Of a stretch of DNA of 64,000 nt, positions 22,303-35,254 are shown piece by piece (positions within the stretch are counted from its first letter, which is position 1; each line of letters starts with the position of its first letter). This DNA comes from Rhizopus arrhizus. Its lineage: Eukaryota > Mucoromycota > Mucoromycetes > Mucorales > Rhizopodaceae. Where the stretch lies: positions 558,001 through 622,000 of the forward strand of contig JAKZZE010000023.1 of NCBI GenBank assembly GCA_024220505.1. Direction: 5' to 3'. Under the pieces are notes generated by a model, which saw only the letters and a list, made by a program, of their open reading frames with translations, did not search any database and was not told the DNA's origin. The translations under genes and the position numbers were made by a program.

Positions 22303-24701
22303 TTAAAGTGTTCGACATCGACTATAAATCTCTTGAGGCATACCATCTCCAAAAGATGCTGTTCTTCTTCTGAACAAGACATCTTCTTCCTCTTTTTGTT
22401 CTAATTGTTCTGAAGGTAATAACACGGCTCTATCGATAGCAGCAGGAAGTCCTAACGAAAAACAAGATCAGGACATGTATCACATCTCACAGTCTGCTTA
22501 CCTCTGTGTCGACCTCTGTACATCAAGACGACAAGAACCAACTTGCTCAGTTTGTGATATTGAGCAGATTGTGAGGTAGACGTATTTGGATACCCAGTAG
22601 AAGCACCAATGTTTCCAAAGGCTGATACGCATTCGTAAATAATAGTAAACATCGTAATAGGTGAAGGAGACATCACCACACTGGTCTCAATCACGCATAT
22701 GGCAAAAATACAGGCAATCAACCAAAATATCTCACTTGTCAGCTGTTGTTGAATCTGTGTTCTCACAAAAAAGTCTGGACCTCGAAGTGCCCTTTTGGAT
22801 GCTGTGACAACGCTGCTGATCGTGTTTGAACGTTTCAGATGGTGAAATGTTTCTGAATTATTCAATTCTACATCGTATCCATAGCTTTCATTAATACCTT
22901 TATAAATCCCCAATGCACGTTCCTAATAAATACATGTTCTTGAAAAGAAATACTTGATTTAAAGCGGATGCTTACTTGATAAACGTTACTATTACGCATC
23001 ATGATTGTAACCGGATATACACTAATATACATAGCTACCACATAGGCTATCAAATTACCAGGGTTTAAGTTCATAATATCAACCACACTATAACCAGCTA
23101 ATCTATCAAAGTAAGCAAAATCCGTTATTTCACGTATTCTGAATCTTACCACTTCGAGTAGAGACCGATTGAAACAAACCAGCCAAGATGCATGTCCCGA
23201 TCTCCATCTTTTCCAACACAGGCAGCCAATAGTTCAAGGCGATAAAGCAAATAAATTCGATCAGAGTGATACCCACAAGGACAACCAGGAGCCATCTGGT
23301 TTGTGCAGAAGGAAACAGGGTAGTGTAGCAGCGACGAGGATGATCCAGTACATACCTTAGTGTTTCCCTACGCATACCAAACGAATGCGGTGTCAACTTG
23401 TACAAGACATGAATGACCAACCGAAGCAAGATCGCATAAGCCGTGTTGCCGGCCAAGACGAGGATCATGACCAAGGTCAGCATCACAGGCTCCTGCCGAA
23501 AGGGTTCCATGCTTTCATCCACTTGACTTAACCCGAGATTGTTAAAGGCAGAAAGGCTGGTAAAGAAGGAGAAATACCAGGGGTCGATGACCGACCGGCC
23601 ACTCTTTAACAAGTCTTGTACAAAGGGTGACATGGCAATATAGGCGCGGAGGATGAATCCAAAGCCGAAGAGAAAGAAACAATAATAAGCAGGCACCAAG
23701 CGAGACAAGAGATCGAGGGCTCGATATTCGGCACCTCCTAATCGGTAGCGCTGCTGCCGAGTGAGTTCGCTTTTCTGTGTGGGCTCTCTTGGCACGACCT
23801 CGTCGTTTTCCAGTTCGATCACGGCTTCTTTCGTACTCGGCCCAGGCGGCATGTCTTCCAGTCTTTTCCCCTTTTCAAATTGCCGACGGGCAATCTCTCT
23901 TTGCTGCTCGATATTGCAAGCAAACATGATGTTCTGCGGGTTGCTGTTTCTGTAAGATTCTTCTACCGAAAGACGAACCGAGGGGTCAGGTGTGCATCGA
24001 AGGCCGTCGTCCTTTTTTGCCTTTTGTGTCTCTTGTCTTGTGTCGGATGCACTCTGGATTGTTAAATTCTCCTTTTGGCTTTGTTCGTCTTCTTCAAGAA
24101 ATCGTCTGCTGGGCATCTGACACAAAACGCCATCACTGTTGGAGAACCTTTTTTTGATGATCGTAAAGGATGCAGATAGACTGATCATGCTCTTGAATCC
24201 AATCGATAGCTGCTCTTGCTCTTGCTTTGGTTGAGATCGAACGGATAAGAACGAAAGCCTTTTCCTGAGTGGCTTACCAGCCCTTGCCAGTCGGCTCATT
24301 TCTTGTACATTTCTTTCAAACTTCCGTTGGTTTGCCTCCCGCATCTGCTGAGTCTTGTTAAAAAGCAAGATGTCTTCAAACCGTTTTGAAAAATAATGCT
24401 TTCGAACCGTCACGACGCCAATGGATATCATGATGTGAGAGCTCAAAAAGGAACTGACGTAGATGACGAGTAATTGCGCAGTAGACAGGGATGAGATGGC
24501 TACCGTGTTCAGACCGGTATTAGTGACGGCAGAGGTTGCCATGAAAAGAGCATCGATATAGTCCCACTGTTTATCAGATTGTATATAGAGCATGATGGAA
24601 CTCAGCAAAGAAAGAAGCAGGATGTACAAATAGTGCAGCTGTATAAAATGGATTCTTTCATTGTAGAATTCATTGACATTTTCCCATATTTTAGATAACA
24701 T
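22303..24701 (-). CDS. TRK1: Trk-type potassium transporter
   Basis: Trk proteins are plasma-membrane K+ uptake systems with four membrane-pore-membrane repeats. About 790 residues are encoded in four exons, the first (24701 to about 23135) holding two thirds of the protein. Pore signatures are visible: ATSAVTNTGLNTV in repeat one, FTSLSAFNNLGLSQ in repeat two, LFQSVSTRSG at the end of exon 1, and YECVSAFGNIGASTGYP in repeat four. A long hydrophilic loop (about residues 120-320) separates repeats one and two, as in fungal Trk1. The C-terminus has MYRGRHRGLP-type sequence with AIDRAVLLPSEQLE, the standard fungal ending. The ATG at 24701 precedes the first helix; no ATG lies further upstream in frame. 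Confidence 0.94.
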
Positions 24702-24916
24702 TAGATGATAAATAAAAAAAGAAAAAAGATCAAAAGGAGTCAAAACGAGGGAGAGGCAGTAGGGGAGGAAGGGAGAGACAAAACAGACGATAATAATATA
24801 TTAAAAATAACTTAAAAATGCAAGTCTGATTGTAAACTCTTTCAGTCAAAAAGTAAAAGAAAGAAAGAAAAAAGGGCTGCAGTAAGCTACCTCTATTCTT
24901 TATTCCATCGCTCTCT

Positions 24917-24920
<4 letters not shown>

Positions 24921-24959
<39 letters not shown>
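24921..24959. repeat. Homopolymer T(39)
   Basis: A T-run of about 39 bases lies in the intergenic space between the TRK start (24701, minus) and the CBF5 stop (25106, minus). It is the second longest homopolymer in the window. No function is evident. Confidence 0.85.
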
Positions 24960-25105
24960 CATTAAATGGAAATTGCAAGAAGGAATGCCTCTCCTTTTTT
25001 TTTAGATCAAATATCGGCATATATAACTCGGACATATTTCATGATTTTTTTGTTGATTTTATTTAAAAAACTATACACAGAAAATATAATTACAACTTGT
25101 TCTTT

Positions 25106-26733
25106 CTACTTCTTTTCCTTTTTCTCTTTCTTTTCCTTCTTCTTTTCCTTCTTTTCCTTCTTTGCCTTCTTGGATGACTTTTCCTCATTTTCAGTATCAG
25201 CAACACGCTTGTTGTTTTCATTCACCGTGTTATCTTTAGCTGCAACATCAAGCACAGTGATCTTGGGAGCCATACCAGCTGCAGCTACTACTTTTTCTGA
25301 TGATGTACCGAAAACAGGTCCAGGTTCTTTTCCATCCATATTGTTGGCATAATCAACATAGGTAGACTTCCAAACAGCTGGTGTCTCTTCCGTCACTCGA
25401 CCATATTTGTCTAATTTACCTTCTGTCTTGAGCTTCTTTTTAGCAAGAGCAACGGGTCCCAAACCCCATCGACGAGGGTAGGTATCACGTTCCATGATGA
25501 CACGCTTCACCTTGGCAATCACACCGTGATCACAGGTAGCCATGACAGCTGTTGTCATCTGTGCATAAGCAAGAGCAATAGCTTCACCCTTTGTTGTCAT
25601 CAACACGATTTCGTCATTGACTTCAATACCACTTTCGAAACGCAAGAGACCAGGAACCATCAATTTGGCACCATAACAGATGGCATTCACAGCACTATCC
25701 TTTACAACCACACGCTTGTAGTTGGTCAACAGAGATTCCAAGGGACGGATCACTCGGCGAAGGTAGCTTTCATCTTTGGTGTTGTCATATAACCATTGAG
25801 CATCTAAAACATCGTGCATGGTGACAATATCATCCTATATACGTAATAGATTAGCTTCTACATCTTTTCTCTTGTTTCTTTACATACATTTTCAGAAGTA
25901 GTACCCGAACGAACACGACGCAATTCTTGCATATGTCCACCTACACCAAGCAAAAGACCCAAGTGAACACAAAGTGTACGCATGTATGTACCAGCTTCAC
26001 AAGAGGCCCAGAAGACAGCAAGGTGGCGGTCATTATCAAATTCAAGTAATTTGGATTCATGAATCGTACGAACACGCAATTGACGTTTGACGGCAGAAAT
26101 GAGGGGAGGACGTTGGAAGAGAGCACCTGTCAAGGTTTCAATGGCCTATCCAGGAACACATCAATTTCTAATCGTCTAAGGCTTCATTTTTTTTTCCACT
26201 TACTTGAGATAATTTCTTTTCGCTTTCAATCGCATCATGAAGACGAAGAATACAAACATATTCTTTACCGGCACTTTGTTGAGACTTGACTAAACGAGTA
26301 GCACGATCAACACAGACAATCAAACCACCAGTCACTTTAGGATCAAGCGTACCAGAGTGACCGGTCTTTTCAACACGAAGGATACGTTTAATCCAAGCTA
26401 CCACTTCGTGAGAGGAAGGGTTGGCAGGCTATGGGTCCTGTTAGCAAAGTTTTTATTATCTCTCTCTGTCCTTTTTACCTTGTCAAGGTTGATGATACCA
26501 TAGCGAACATATTCGTCAAGAGGACGTTTTAAAGGAGATGAGCCGCTAGGAATAGGTGTATAGTGGCCGGTACGAACATTGAGTTGATCATAGTTCTATG
26601 GATGAATAATAGAGCGTTAAACAAAGTTTTTGTTACTGATAGTTGGATATCTAACCTTTAATAAAAGTGGCCATTTAGAAGTGTCAATGCTGGGTGTTGA
26701 AGCAGTAGGCTTGATTGTGTTTTCGTCAGCCAT
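25106..26733 (-). CDS. CBF5: H/ACA snoRNP pseudouridine synthase Cbf5 (dyskerin)
   Basis: Cbf5 is the catalytic subunit of H/ACA snoRNPs, converting uridine to pseudouridine in rRNA and snRNA in the nucleolus. The reading order is an N-terminal extension (starts [12 protein letters not shown]), the dyskerin-like block [20 protein letters not shown], the TruB catalytic motif [16 protein letters not shown] with the catalytic Asp, and [23 protein letters not shown]-binding domain follows ([19 protein letters not shown] to [12 protein letters not shown]). The protein ends in a Lys/Glu tail typical of Cbf5, likely nucleolar targeting. Four short introns interrupt it. The start ATG at 26733 is followed directly by a 22-base A-run (sense T-run) upstream, a pattern seen at other genes here. 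Confidence 0.96.
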
Positions 26734-27993
26734 AATGTTTTTTATATTCAGAAAAAAAAAAAAAAAAAAAAAAGAGTACTGACACTTTTTGCACCAAATG
26801 ACTTTCGGGTAAAAAAGCCACCTGTGATGACTGCTTTACTCAAAAAGCGAGAGTTGTAAAAAAGGCACGCAGTGTTTTTCAGGTAAAATAAAAGGTTCAA
26901 AGTCAGATTTGATGAACTGTTTTTTTACCAAAAAGCTAAATTGATAAACGCTTTGAAAAGTTGAAAAAGACTGGGAGACATCTATTTAAAGACCAAAGAT
27001 TCTTTTCCACTGCCAAGAATCTTTTAAAATAGCATAGAGTGGTGTATTCATTTTTGACAATTCGTCAAACTCACCTTTGAATAAGGCTCCATTGTTCCAG
27101 GAGTGAGGGTATTGCATCTATCAAAGGGCTTTCTCTTAACACCGTGCTTCATCTTTTAACAAAACAGCTCAATTAGATTGAGTAAAGTGAATAAAAAGGA
27201 AACCAGAGGTACTTGTAGCCTCTTTGCCTAATAAAGTTTCTCATTGTTACAGGCTTGTGTATAAGGGCATCATCCATTTCAGTGTATTCTTTTACATCTT
27301 CAATTCTCTTTAACTTACAAAGCTAACATGAGATAGTAAAGATATTAGCTTTGCCTAGATATCATGTGCCTTTACAATCAAACTGAAGATGAGCCACCTT
27401 TTCAAGATAGAAAACATGACCAACCTCGATCAACTTCCTCACGATGATTGTAATTGGTGCTATTAAAGATATTCATATTACTGTTTGATTTTTTATCAAA
27501 GAAAGAGATGAGAGGCACAGATTGATTTTTAAAGAAAATCGAAATGAAGATGAAAACCTACAAAAACGTATTTGATGATTGCTGAAAAATTAGGTATATT
27601 TAAACTTCTCGGCTTGCCATCAAAATTGAATTGTATGGCAGGAGGCAACTACAGCGGTGGTTTGATGTCCTCAGTAACGGCTTTTTGAACTGTTATAATT
27701 GAGAAAGAGGACGCGCCATGCGCTGTATCGATGTAAATTCCAAGAACATATGCTTCAAGCAACAACTCATTTTATATATTGAGATGCAATGCCTATGCCC
27801 ATAATCAATGCATCAAGAACAGTGTGGGCCCAAGAGAGCAAGTTTCGAGAATGTATTTAAATCTATTACAGAAAAATTTGAAGGCCTCAGGATAGGTACT
27901 AAGATGACGGCCATTTTGATTTACAGCAATGATACAAAATCGTAATAATTATCTCACTGGGACCGAAATGTGTACAATCAGTCATTTGAATAG
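26734..27993. other. Intergenic region with a dispersed repeat fragment
   Basis: No intact gene is seen. A stretch at about 27538-27605 closely resembles 50707-50775: both contain AAATGAAGA, an A-rich spacer with ACGT, GATGATT, TGAAAAATTA and TATTTAAACTTCT in the same order. The likeness suggests a decayed dispersed element. The part next to 26733 should contain the CBF5 promoter. Confidence 0.4.
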
Positions 27994-28407
27994 GACTGTG
28001 CACTTGCCAGACCATGCCCTACAGACAATCACATCTACAGAACCAATAAAACCGTCAATATCTACAGTCTCTTACCAATTGTCATCTCATGTCAAACAGC
28101 AGTTATTCGTAGTGCTCTTGAATCTGCTGCTGTATTGTTCCTTTCTATCCCTAAATCACAAGACAGACGGGTGGCTCCATTCCTTAAACCGCAAGAATTA
28201 AAAACAGGTGTAGGTCAACGATTTGAGCTTGCTGTTCAATTTTTAGATGTTGCTTCCCAGATTACTTATCAACCTAAATGGAGAATCTTTGGTGCTGTTG
28301 CCCTATCATCATGGAAATTTGAACAAGATAGAATATGTTTAAAGAAGGTCACTGGTCGTGGTGGTCTTCAATCTTTTATACTGCTCGTAACAATCTGTCA
28401 GGCATAA
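27994..28407 (+). pseudogene. Orphan open frame, probable gene fragment
   Basis: A frame of 138 codons is open between a TAG at 27991 and a TAA at 28405. It contains no ATG before well past its middle, yet has a protein-like composition, for example PIVISCQTAVIRSALESA, RFELAVQFLDVASQITYQ and PKWRIFGAVALSSWKF. I do not recognise the family. It lies about 400 bases after a dispersed repeat fragment, so a remnant of a mobile or expanded-family gene is the simplest reading. A missing upstream exon supplying a start is also possible, but I found no convincing one. Confidence 0.4.
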
Positions 28408-28792
28408 GACAGCTGATAGACATAGCTAGTAGAGTGTTTCCATTTTAAAAGAAATCCTTGACGTCCGATTACATTATAGTGGGGTACGATAAAAAAATAC
28501 AATAATTAGTTGCTTGTTCCAATCAAAAGACTTGAAAGAAGCAACTAATTTGCTAATCAAGGCTGAGTGTATTCCTAAAGTGGCTTTATGCTATCCCGAG
28601 CTTATGCATCGAGTACATATCGAAAATTGTTGATGTTTCAAAGTCGATCCTTGTAAACAAAGAAAAGAAAAAAAAAAAAAAAAAAAGCTTAGCAGATCTA
28701 GCACAATGTCCTGATCAATGTTCAAAAATCACAAATACAGAGCCATATCTGAATGTTGAAAAACTTTACCAATAAAGGATTTTAATAAAAGA
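28408..28792. other. Intergenic spacer without recognised features
   Basis: About 385 bases between the orphan frame and the WDR59 stop. It contains a 20-plus-base A-run near 28670 and no coding potential that I can see. Confidence 0.4.
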
Positions 28793-31700
28793 TTATTTAT
28801 ATTCAAGTGTTTCTAGAGTGCATTTACATCCACACCCTGTCATACAGTATACTTGTCTATTCGTCACAAACCAATCCTCCATATGATATGTATGTCCTCC
28901 ATGTCCGCAGTGTGTACAGAAATTGATGAGACCCTTGACCATAATATGACAATAACTGCATCGAATCACTTTACGTATCTTCCTACACTGAACACAATAC
29001 TTGTCATGACTCGAGAGCTCAGTCCCACATGAGTGACAAGAGACCTGGACATGATGAGAGACAATCTCTGCGTTATCTGCAGGCTGATAGTAATACATGA
29101 ATTTCAGCACTTCGGCGCGTTGCTCGAGCAAATGCCACCGGTAAAGCATATCGGCATATCCCAGACGAAGCACGTCCAACTGAGCCATGCTACCATTGTG
29201 AACAAGCGGGATATGGTTAAACTGGCTCAAGAATTTCTCGTCATCAAAGTATTCCAGGTTGGTATATTCTAGTTTGAGTTCTGAAGAAGAAGAGGTGATC
29301 AGTTTGCCTTCTTTGTCGTGTAGTGGAGTTGTGGGTGTGGATGAACCTGCAGAGTAGTGAGATCCTAAACTGTTGGCAATCATTTGACGTGCACCAGGTG
29401 CAGTATTGCTCGGGATCTTCAGCTTCTCCCAAGGTCGGTTTAGTCGTGAACTAGAAGTACGTTTGGGCATGATAATTTCGTTGGGGGTATCTGTCAGTCG
29501 ATCGATCGTAGGTGATAGTTTTCGGTTTTCTGTTTCCAAAAGATAGGAAAGGAAATGGTTGGACTTTGATCCATATGAAGAACTAAAAGGTGCCATAGTA
29601 ATCTTTTCCGCTAGATCTGCAATAGGTCCCGAATGTGGACGGTGGGGTAGCTTGTTGTTTGCTTTTAATGAAAAGTAATCTAATTCGATTACATCTGAAG
29701 CTCTTTCTACATGCATTAAAGGCTATACATCATTAGTATTTTTCTGATTCGTTTCTTTGTTATTTCTATTCCTTACCTTGTGAGTAAAAACAGTAGAGGA
29801 TTCTTTATTTGTTAGGGATTGAAAGGTACAAGATAACATGGCAGCAGTCTGTATGTCGCCAATTCCTATAAAATGATGTATTCTGTATAAAGGCAATTTT
29901 AGCTAAAAGAAAAAAACACCTAATATGTCTTACAAATTGCTCACTAGCTTTTGACCAAAAGGATGCATGCCCCATTTTACTCTTTTCATTGTCCTTGATA
30001 TAGCCGTTAGTAGTGTGCTCAAAGGTTCAGCTGTCAAATGGGTATCAAACAGGGCTTTAACTTGGGTTGAATTATCCCCAGCGGCATTCATCAACCTTTT
30101 CATTTTATTATCCAAGGCTTGATGGCCTTCCCAAACAAGTCTTTCAGGCTCAGGTAATTCTTCAGGAACACAATCACGAAGCATCTCAACAGCAAGATAC
30201 CAAACTCTATATAGATCAAGCCGACCGTGTTTTTTGCACACCTTTGCATTATGAATACATGAGCCTACAGGATCCTTGAATGACAGACTACAGAGAAATG
30301 AATAAAAAGCGTATAATGAACGAGTTAAGCCTACATGTAATCTTTTGCAAGCCAAGGACTATAGGGCATTTTATCCGAGAAATCAACAATCACCACAGTA
30401 TGGTTGATTCTATCTGTTTTGGGTCCATGATAAATAAGATTATCTCCACTACCTAGTCCATTATTAATGGCCAAGGACTATATCACAAGTTGATTAATAA
30501 AAAAAGAAAAAGAAAATGTTTGTTTCATACCTCTGCCTTAAAGTGCATCAGGCCACCATTGACGGTGTTCAGGTCGTCATCAATATCGTCCTGCTCATCA
30601 TCATACGCATATTCACCAAACGCGCCCCCAGTTCCACCCACAAGCACCGTCGCATTCTTTCCTTGCCGTGACATGGCTGCAATCTCCTTGTATTCTTCAA
30701 ACTGTTCATATGTCTTTGGATGTCGATAAAAGTCACTGTATGTGTTTTCAAAGTATTCACCATTACTTCGTCCGCTTTCATGCGACTGATTGTCTTGCTC
30801 ACTTTCATTCTTTGTCATCGATCGATTGTTATCTCTCACTCTCAAAGTAGAAAAGAAGCAAACCAGTTGACCACTGCCAGAAAAGATACCACCACACAAG
30901 CGTGGAAAGGGTACTTTTTCATCTGTACTTTGCTTGGAGGACATGTCGACCATCACCCCTCGCTCACTCGTCATGCTTTCACGTTTAGTACCAAACCTGA
31001 ATCCTTCACCAAAGGCATCCCAGCCTTGACCAAGTTCGTCATCCGAATCACCGGCATCAATCGCTGTGCCCTTCCAGTGGTTCGTGTTGTTATTGTTGTT
31101 TGTAGAGGAATCAATCGAATGATTCTCGATTCCGTATTCGGATTCCTGTACATTTTCACCCAGCAGATACCGAATACAGGGTTCCAGACACCATTTCTTT
31201 TGTGAGGTATAATTGGATGCAAGCGCAATGAGGTCCTGCGTCATATGCGCACGATAATAGATTGAGATCATGCTGTTCTTGTGAATATCAAACTCGGGTG
31301 GGCTGTTGTCGGGATATTGCTGACTGAACCGAATCGTGATTCGTAGCAGGGCATCTCCCGTATCTGACCAAGGTCCATGCAAGGAGATGGTACAGGTGCG
31401 TGAGGCTGCATTGATCTTTTCGGTCTTGACACCTACCGAGAGATACTTGTTGAGCACAGTTGACATTTCATCCGCCACAGATTGATAGGAATGTTCCGCG
31501 GTCGCATCACGACGCAACTCGCCCGTGGAACTGACTGTCTTGACATTTTGCATCCACAGCAGGGGATTGATGGTCGAGTACTTTTGTTCCTTGAAGGTTT
31601 GTTCGGGCTGAGTGACAGATCGGAAAGGGGTCATAGTAGCACTAGTACTCGGTGTCAAACGTGTGATGCCTATCGTCTTTGGCTCCTCTTCTTCTTCTTG

Positions 31701-32087
31701 ACGAAAAGTACGTGCAGGAGTCTTGATCGCCGAACTGGACTGGGTTGGTTCGTGGCCGACGAGTTTCATGATTTCCTTTGAGACAGGCCACAATCTCAAA
31801 TTTTGATCCTTGGACCAGGTGACGAGTTGAAATTCACGATCATCACCGTCTGGACCGTGCATGTTGCCCTTCCACCTCCAGACAAATTCCTTGACTGTGT
31901 CTTGATGACCTTCAAATGCATGAACCGGGATCTCTGCGCATCCTCGATTGTATAACGTCAATTTTGAGTCACTACCCTGAGGCATAATCAGTACACCATT
32001 GCCAAAGGGCGTATTTCTTGCTCTCCAAATGGGTGTATCGGTCACGATGACTTCTTCTTCTTTTTCAGGTTGATTGATGTTCCAAAA

Positions 32088-32127
<40 letters not shown>

Positions 32128-33204
32128 TTAGAAAAATGAGAGAAAGTGAGGCGTGTTTGAATACTTAACCTTGACTAGTTTGTCAAGACTACAGGTTACG
32201 ATATCATGATCGTTTTGTCTACTCCAATCAATACCATAAATCTTTTTAGAATGAGCCGTGATGCTCGTCACAGGTACTGCACCTTTCTATGAACAAATTA
32301 TTTCAATGTGCTTATATCTATTGATTTGTATGCGTACTCTAATATCCCAAATCTTGACATCTTTATCATGTGCGGATGCAATTAGATATTCGCTTTTTCT
32401 ATTAAATTTAACTTGTGTTGCAGCAGCTAAGATCATAAATTAATCATTGTCCCTGCTCATCCTGTGCTATTCGTTACCATTCCAAGGTGTAAATGAGTGA
32501 GTGGGTCTCATCTGTCTATCTTGATCTTTGAGAGGCTCTCTTAAATCCCATAAATGTACATACGTGTCCACTGAGCAAGTAGAAAGAATATCTGGGTGAT
32601 GAGGTGACCAGTTGATATCTGAAATGGCTCTTACGTGAGCATGAAATACATGTTCAATCGCTCTTGATCCAGAATAATTCAAGTTCCAAACCAATAATTT
32701 TTGATTTGACTATCCATGTTAGCATCCTATGTTTGTGCCTGACTCAATCACTTACGGTGGAAGCAACCCAAGATTCTCTTGCTACATGAGGACTCCACTG
32801 AACATCAGCTACTTCCCATTTAGACATGTGTGGTACGATTCTTGGAATTAACCAAGGATCTTCAAGATCAATAATAACTAAGCCCTGCCGACTAAAGACA
32901 TGTCAATGTATACAATTATCTCAGTATATATAAGTTACCCTGCTAGCACAACATCTCGAGAAGCAGGACTGATACTCATGGACCCAACTGAATGATGAAA
33001 TTTTATTTCTAAAGCATCATTAAAGGTATCTGCTGGTTTATTGTCTGTTGCTCTATCAGCCAACGTGGAAAATTGTCGCTTGAAAGAAAACTGCTGTTGA
33101 GATAAAACTGTCTTTCTGTCTCTTTTGTTATTGTGAGTGAGTAGATTGGAATCAGATTTTCTTCTTCTTAAAATGTTTTCTTTATTATTGAATTCATGGG
33201 CCAT
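28793..33204 (-). CDS. WDR59: GATOR2/SEA complex subunit WDR59 (Mtc5)
   Basis: WDR59 (yeast Mtc5/Sea3) belongs to the vacuole-associated GATOR2/SEA subcomplex that relays amino-acid status to TORC1. From the ATG at 33204 the protein has an N-terminal WD40 propeller (for example SDINWSPHHPDILSTCSVD, VHLWDLREP, FEGHQDTVKEFVWRWKG), an RWD domain in the middle (TCTISLHGPWSDTGDALL to YPDNSPPEFDI), and a C-terminal zinc-ribbon/RING-like module with many CxxC pairs (CHSCGTELSSHDKYCVQC, RCSYCHIMVKGLINFCTHCG, CGCKC). This WD40-RWD-zinc order is diagnostic. About nine short introns are inferred. One, around 32090-32165, contains a 35-base A-run on the plus strand. Exon boundaries in the WD40 part are approximate. 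Confidence 0.9.
32091..32125. repeat. Homopolymer A run in a WDR59 intron
   Basis: About 35 consecutive A on the plus strand (sense T) lie close to the 3' splice site side of a WDR59 intron, where they act as, or extend, the polypyrimidine tract. Confidence 0.8.
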
Positions 33205-33355
33205 GCTTCTATTTTTCTACATTAAAAAAAAAAAGAAAAAAAAAAAATAAAAAGGTTCCGTCTTTTTTTGCATAAAATGCCCTCTGCTTCAGAAAAAAAA
33301 AAAAAATACAAGCTTGACTACAGTAGAAACAAGCAAACGCAATTAAATAGGTTTT

Positions 33356-35152
33356 TTATTCTGTTGATCCAAGACCAATTAAGCACCAAAAAGAATAACT
33401 CTTGATTTTATCATCTTCTAATCTTACTTTTCTGTCCAAACTACTGCCATCATCGATATCATCCATAATGTCATCCGCATCAATATCACCCGAAGAGACA
33501 TCCATACGATCATCTCCTGATTTATAATTATAAGTCACCAAAAGAGGCAACTGTACACATATACGTATTAGCAATCACATACAGCGATACGATAGGAATG
33601 CTTACCTTGAACTCACTGGTTTGTTGCTCAGGTACGATTTCGATAATGATACTTGTATAGTTATTTCTCTTTTCATACACACCATCTATATTCATAAAGC
33701 TGCTTGGATGTTGACGATGATGACGGGAAGGATACATTTCATCATCGTATTCCATCGTTTCATTGTATGCACCTACCGTAAAATGAGGTGACAGGATGGT
33801 CACTCGACCCTTGAATGTGTTGAGTTGAGGTGTGGCTAAGGTTATATTCATCTCTTCATACAAAGGATTAGTGAACTTGAGCACGACCTGAGTAGCGACA
33901 TTGATTTGAAGTGGCCAATTCTTTTTTGGTAATAAAGTAATATTGGGTATATAATTCCTACAGTCAGATCATTAGCACTCTATGATAACATATAGCATGA
34001 TTTGGTTACATGGCTACTAATTTGATTTTAAATTTGGTTGCTTGAGCCTTTTGTTCTGGTTTGATCAGAATATGTCTACAGTTACGACATCTTTTGGATC
34101 GTTTGATCGCGAGATGAATACGCTGTGGATGTATTTTCCCTAACTCATAAGGTTGGTCATGAAGTTGAGTTGATCTTTGTGTTAATGTTGAGACTATTGA
34201 ATGATAAGCATACTGTATGTCTTATGATAAAATCAATACCTTTGTCTATATTTCTCAAGGTAATCATTGAATCTAACAATTTCAAGTCGTCATCTGGTAT
34301 CTTCACACTGGGTTCGTATTCTTTGATATCATCAATCTTTCCTTGCTGTGAAGAGGCGTCGGTGTGGGACCCCATGTATTTGCTGAATGCGGCTGATGTG
34401 TTTGAAAAAGATAAAAAGCTGCTGGGCAAACTAGGTGCTGTGTTCACTCTCAAGTACTTTTCATAGTGCTCTTTCAATTGATCAAACTCCTTTGCATCTG
34501 GTAAGGCTTCTTCATTCTTTTGAAGTTGTACTTTTTTGTGGTATCAGCATTGTGTTTCATATGTATCATGAGAGACTTACATGCTAAACTGGTGGGCTTT
34601 TCAAAAGTCATGCCAATTTCTTGTGAATTCCAACGGCATACATTGCATGCTAAAAAGTAAGGACCACCAGGCGTACTTGAGCTGGAAACTTGTGTTGGTT
34701 CCTGAGAAGCAACAACGGATAACGTGTTTTGACAGATAGGGCACTGAAAACAATTACGTGCACATCTATCAAGCAGGTTCTTTTAGTAAATCCTTTCGTT
34801 CTCATCCTTCTTTATAAAAACCTATTCTTTTCACTTTTTACACTAGCGGTAGGAACCTAACAAAAATAAGTTTTTCTTTTTTTTTTTTGTGATGTAACTA
34901 ATGTACCTCGAATAGACAGTTTGGACAATAATAAGAAACGATTTCATCCTGTACACATGAAGGACATCGTATATGATGGCAATCTTCACAAAAATACAAT
35001 CGCGAAAGTGGATAAAGATAGTTTGTCGCTTGTTTTGAAAGTAAGGAAAGTCCCGCAACAGAGGCATCTATACTTTCTGTGTTTTCATTGCTTTCATCTT
35101 TTTTGATGGAACAATCGCAGTAATAATCCACATACGGAACTGTTTTATCCAT
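33356..35152 (-). CDS. DCTN4: Dynactin subunit p62 (DCTN4)
   Basis: Dynactin p62 caps the pointed end of the dynactin filament and helps dynein engage cargo. The N-terminus is diagnostic: after MDKTVPYVDYYCDC comes YPLSRLYFCEDCHHIRCPSC, then YYCPNCLFEV, a cysteine-rich zinc-binding region of this family. Later exons carry further CxxC pairs (CDPVCQNTL-like and CRHCR-type sequence on the minus strand near 34720 and 34085) and beta-rich C-terminal domains (NITLATPQLNTFKGRVTIL, NYTSIIIEIVPEQQTSEFKV). It ends KSYSFWCLIGLGSTE, as in fungal members. Seven or more short introns are inferred and the middle joins (33880-34480) are approximate. Intergenic distance to the next gene is about 100 bases. 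Confidence 0.88.
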
Positions 35153-35254
35153 CTTTCTGGTAAGAAAAAAAAAAGAGGGACCTTTTTCCCCTCAAAAGAA
35201 AAAAAAATAAGCTCAGTGAACTGAGCTTAAACTTGCTCTGTCTTTTATTACATT

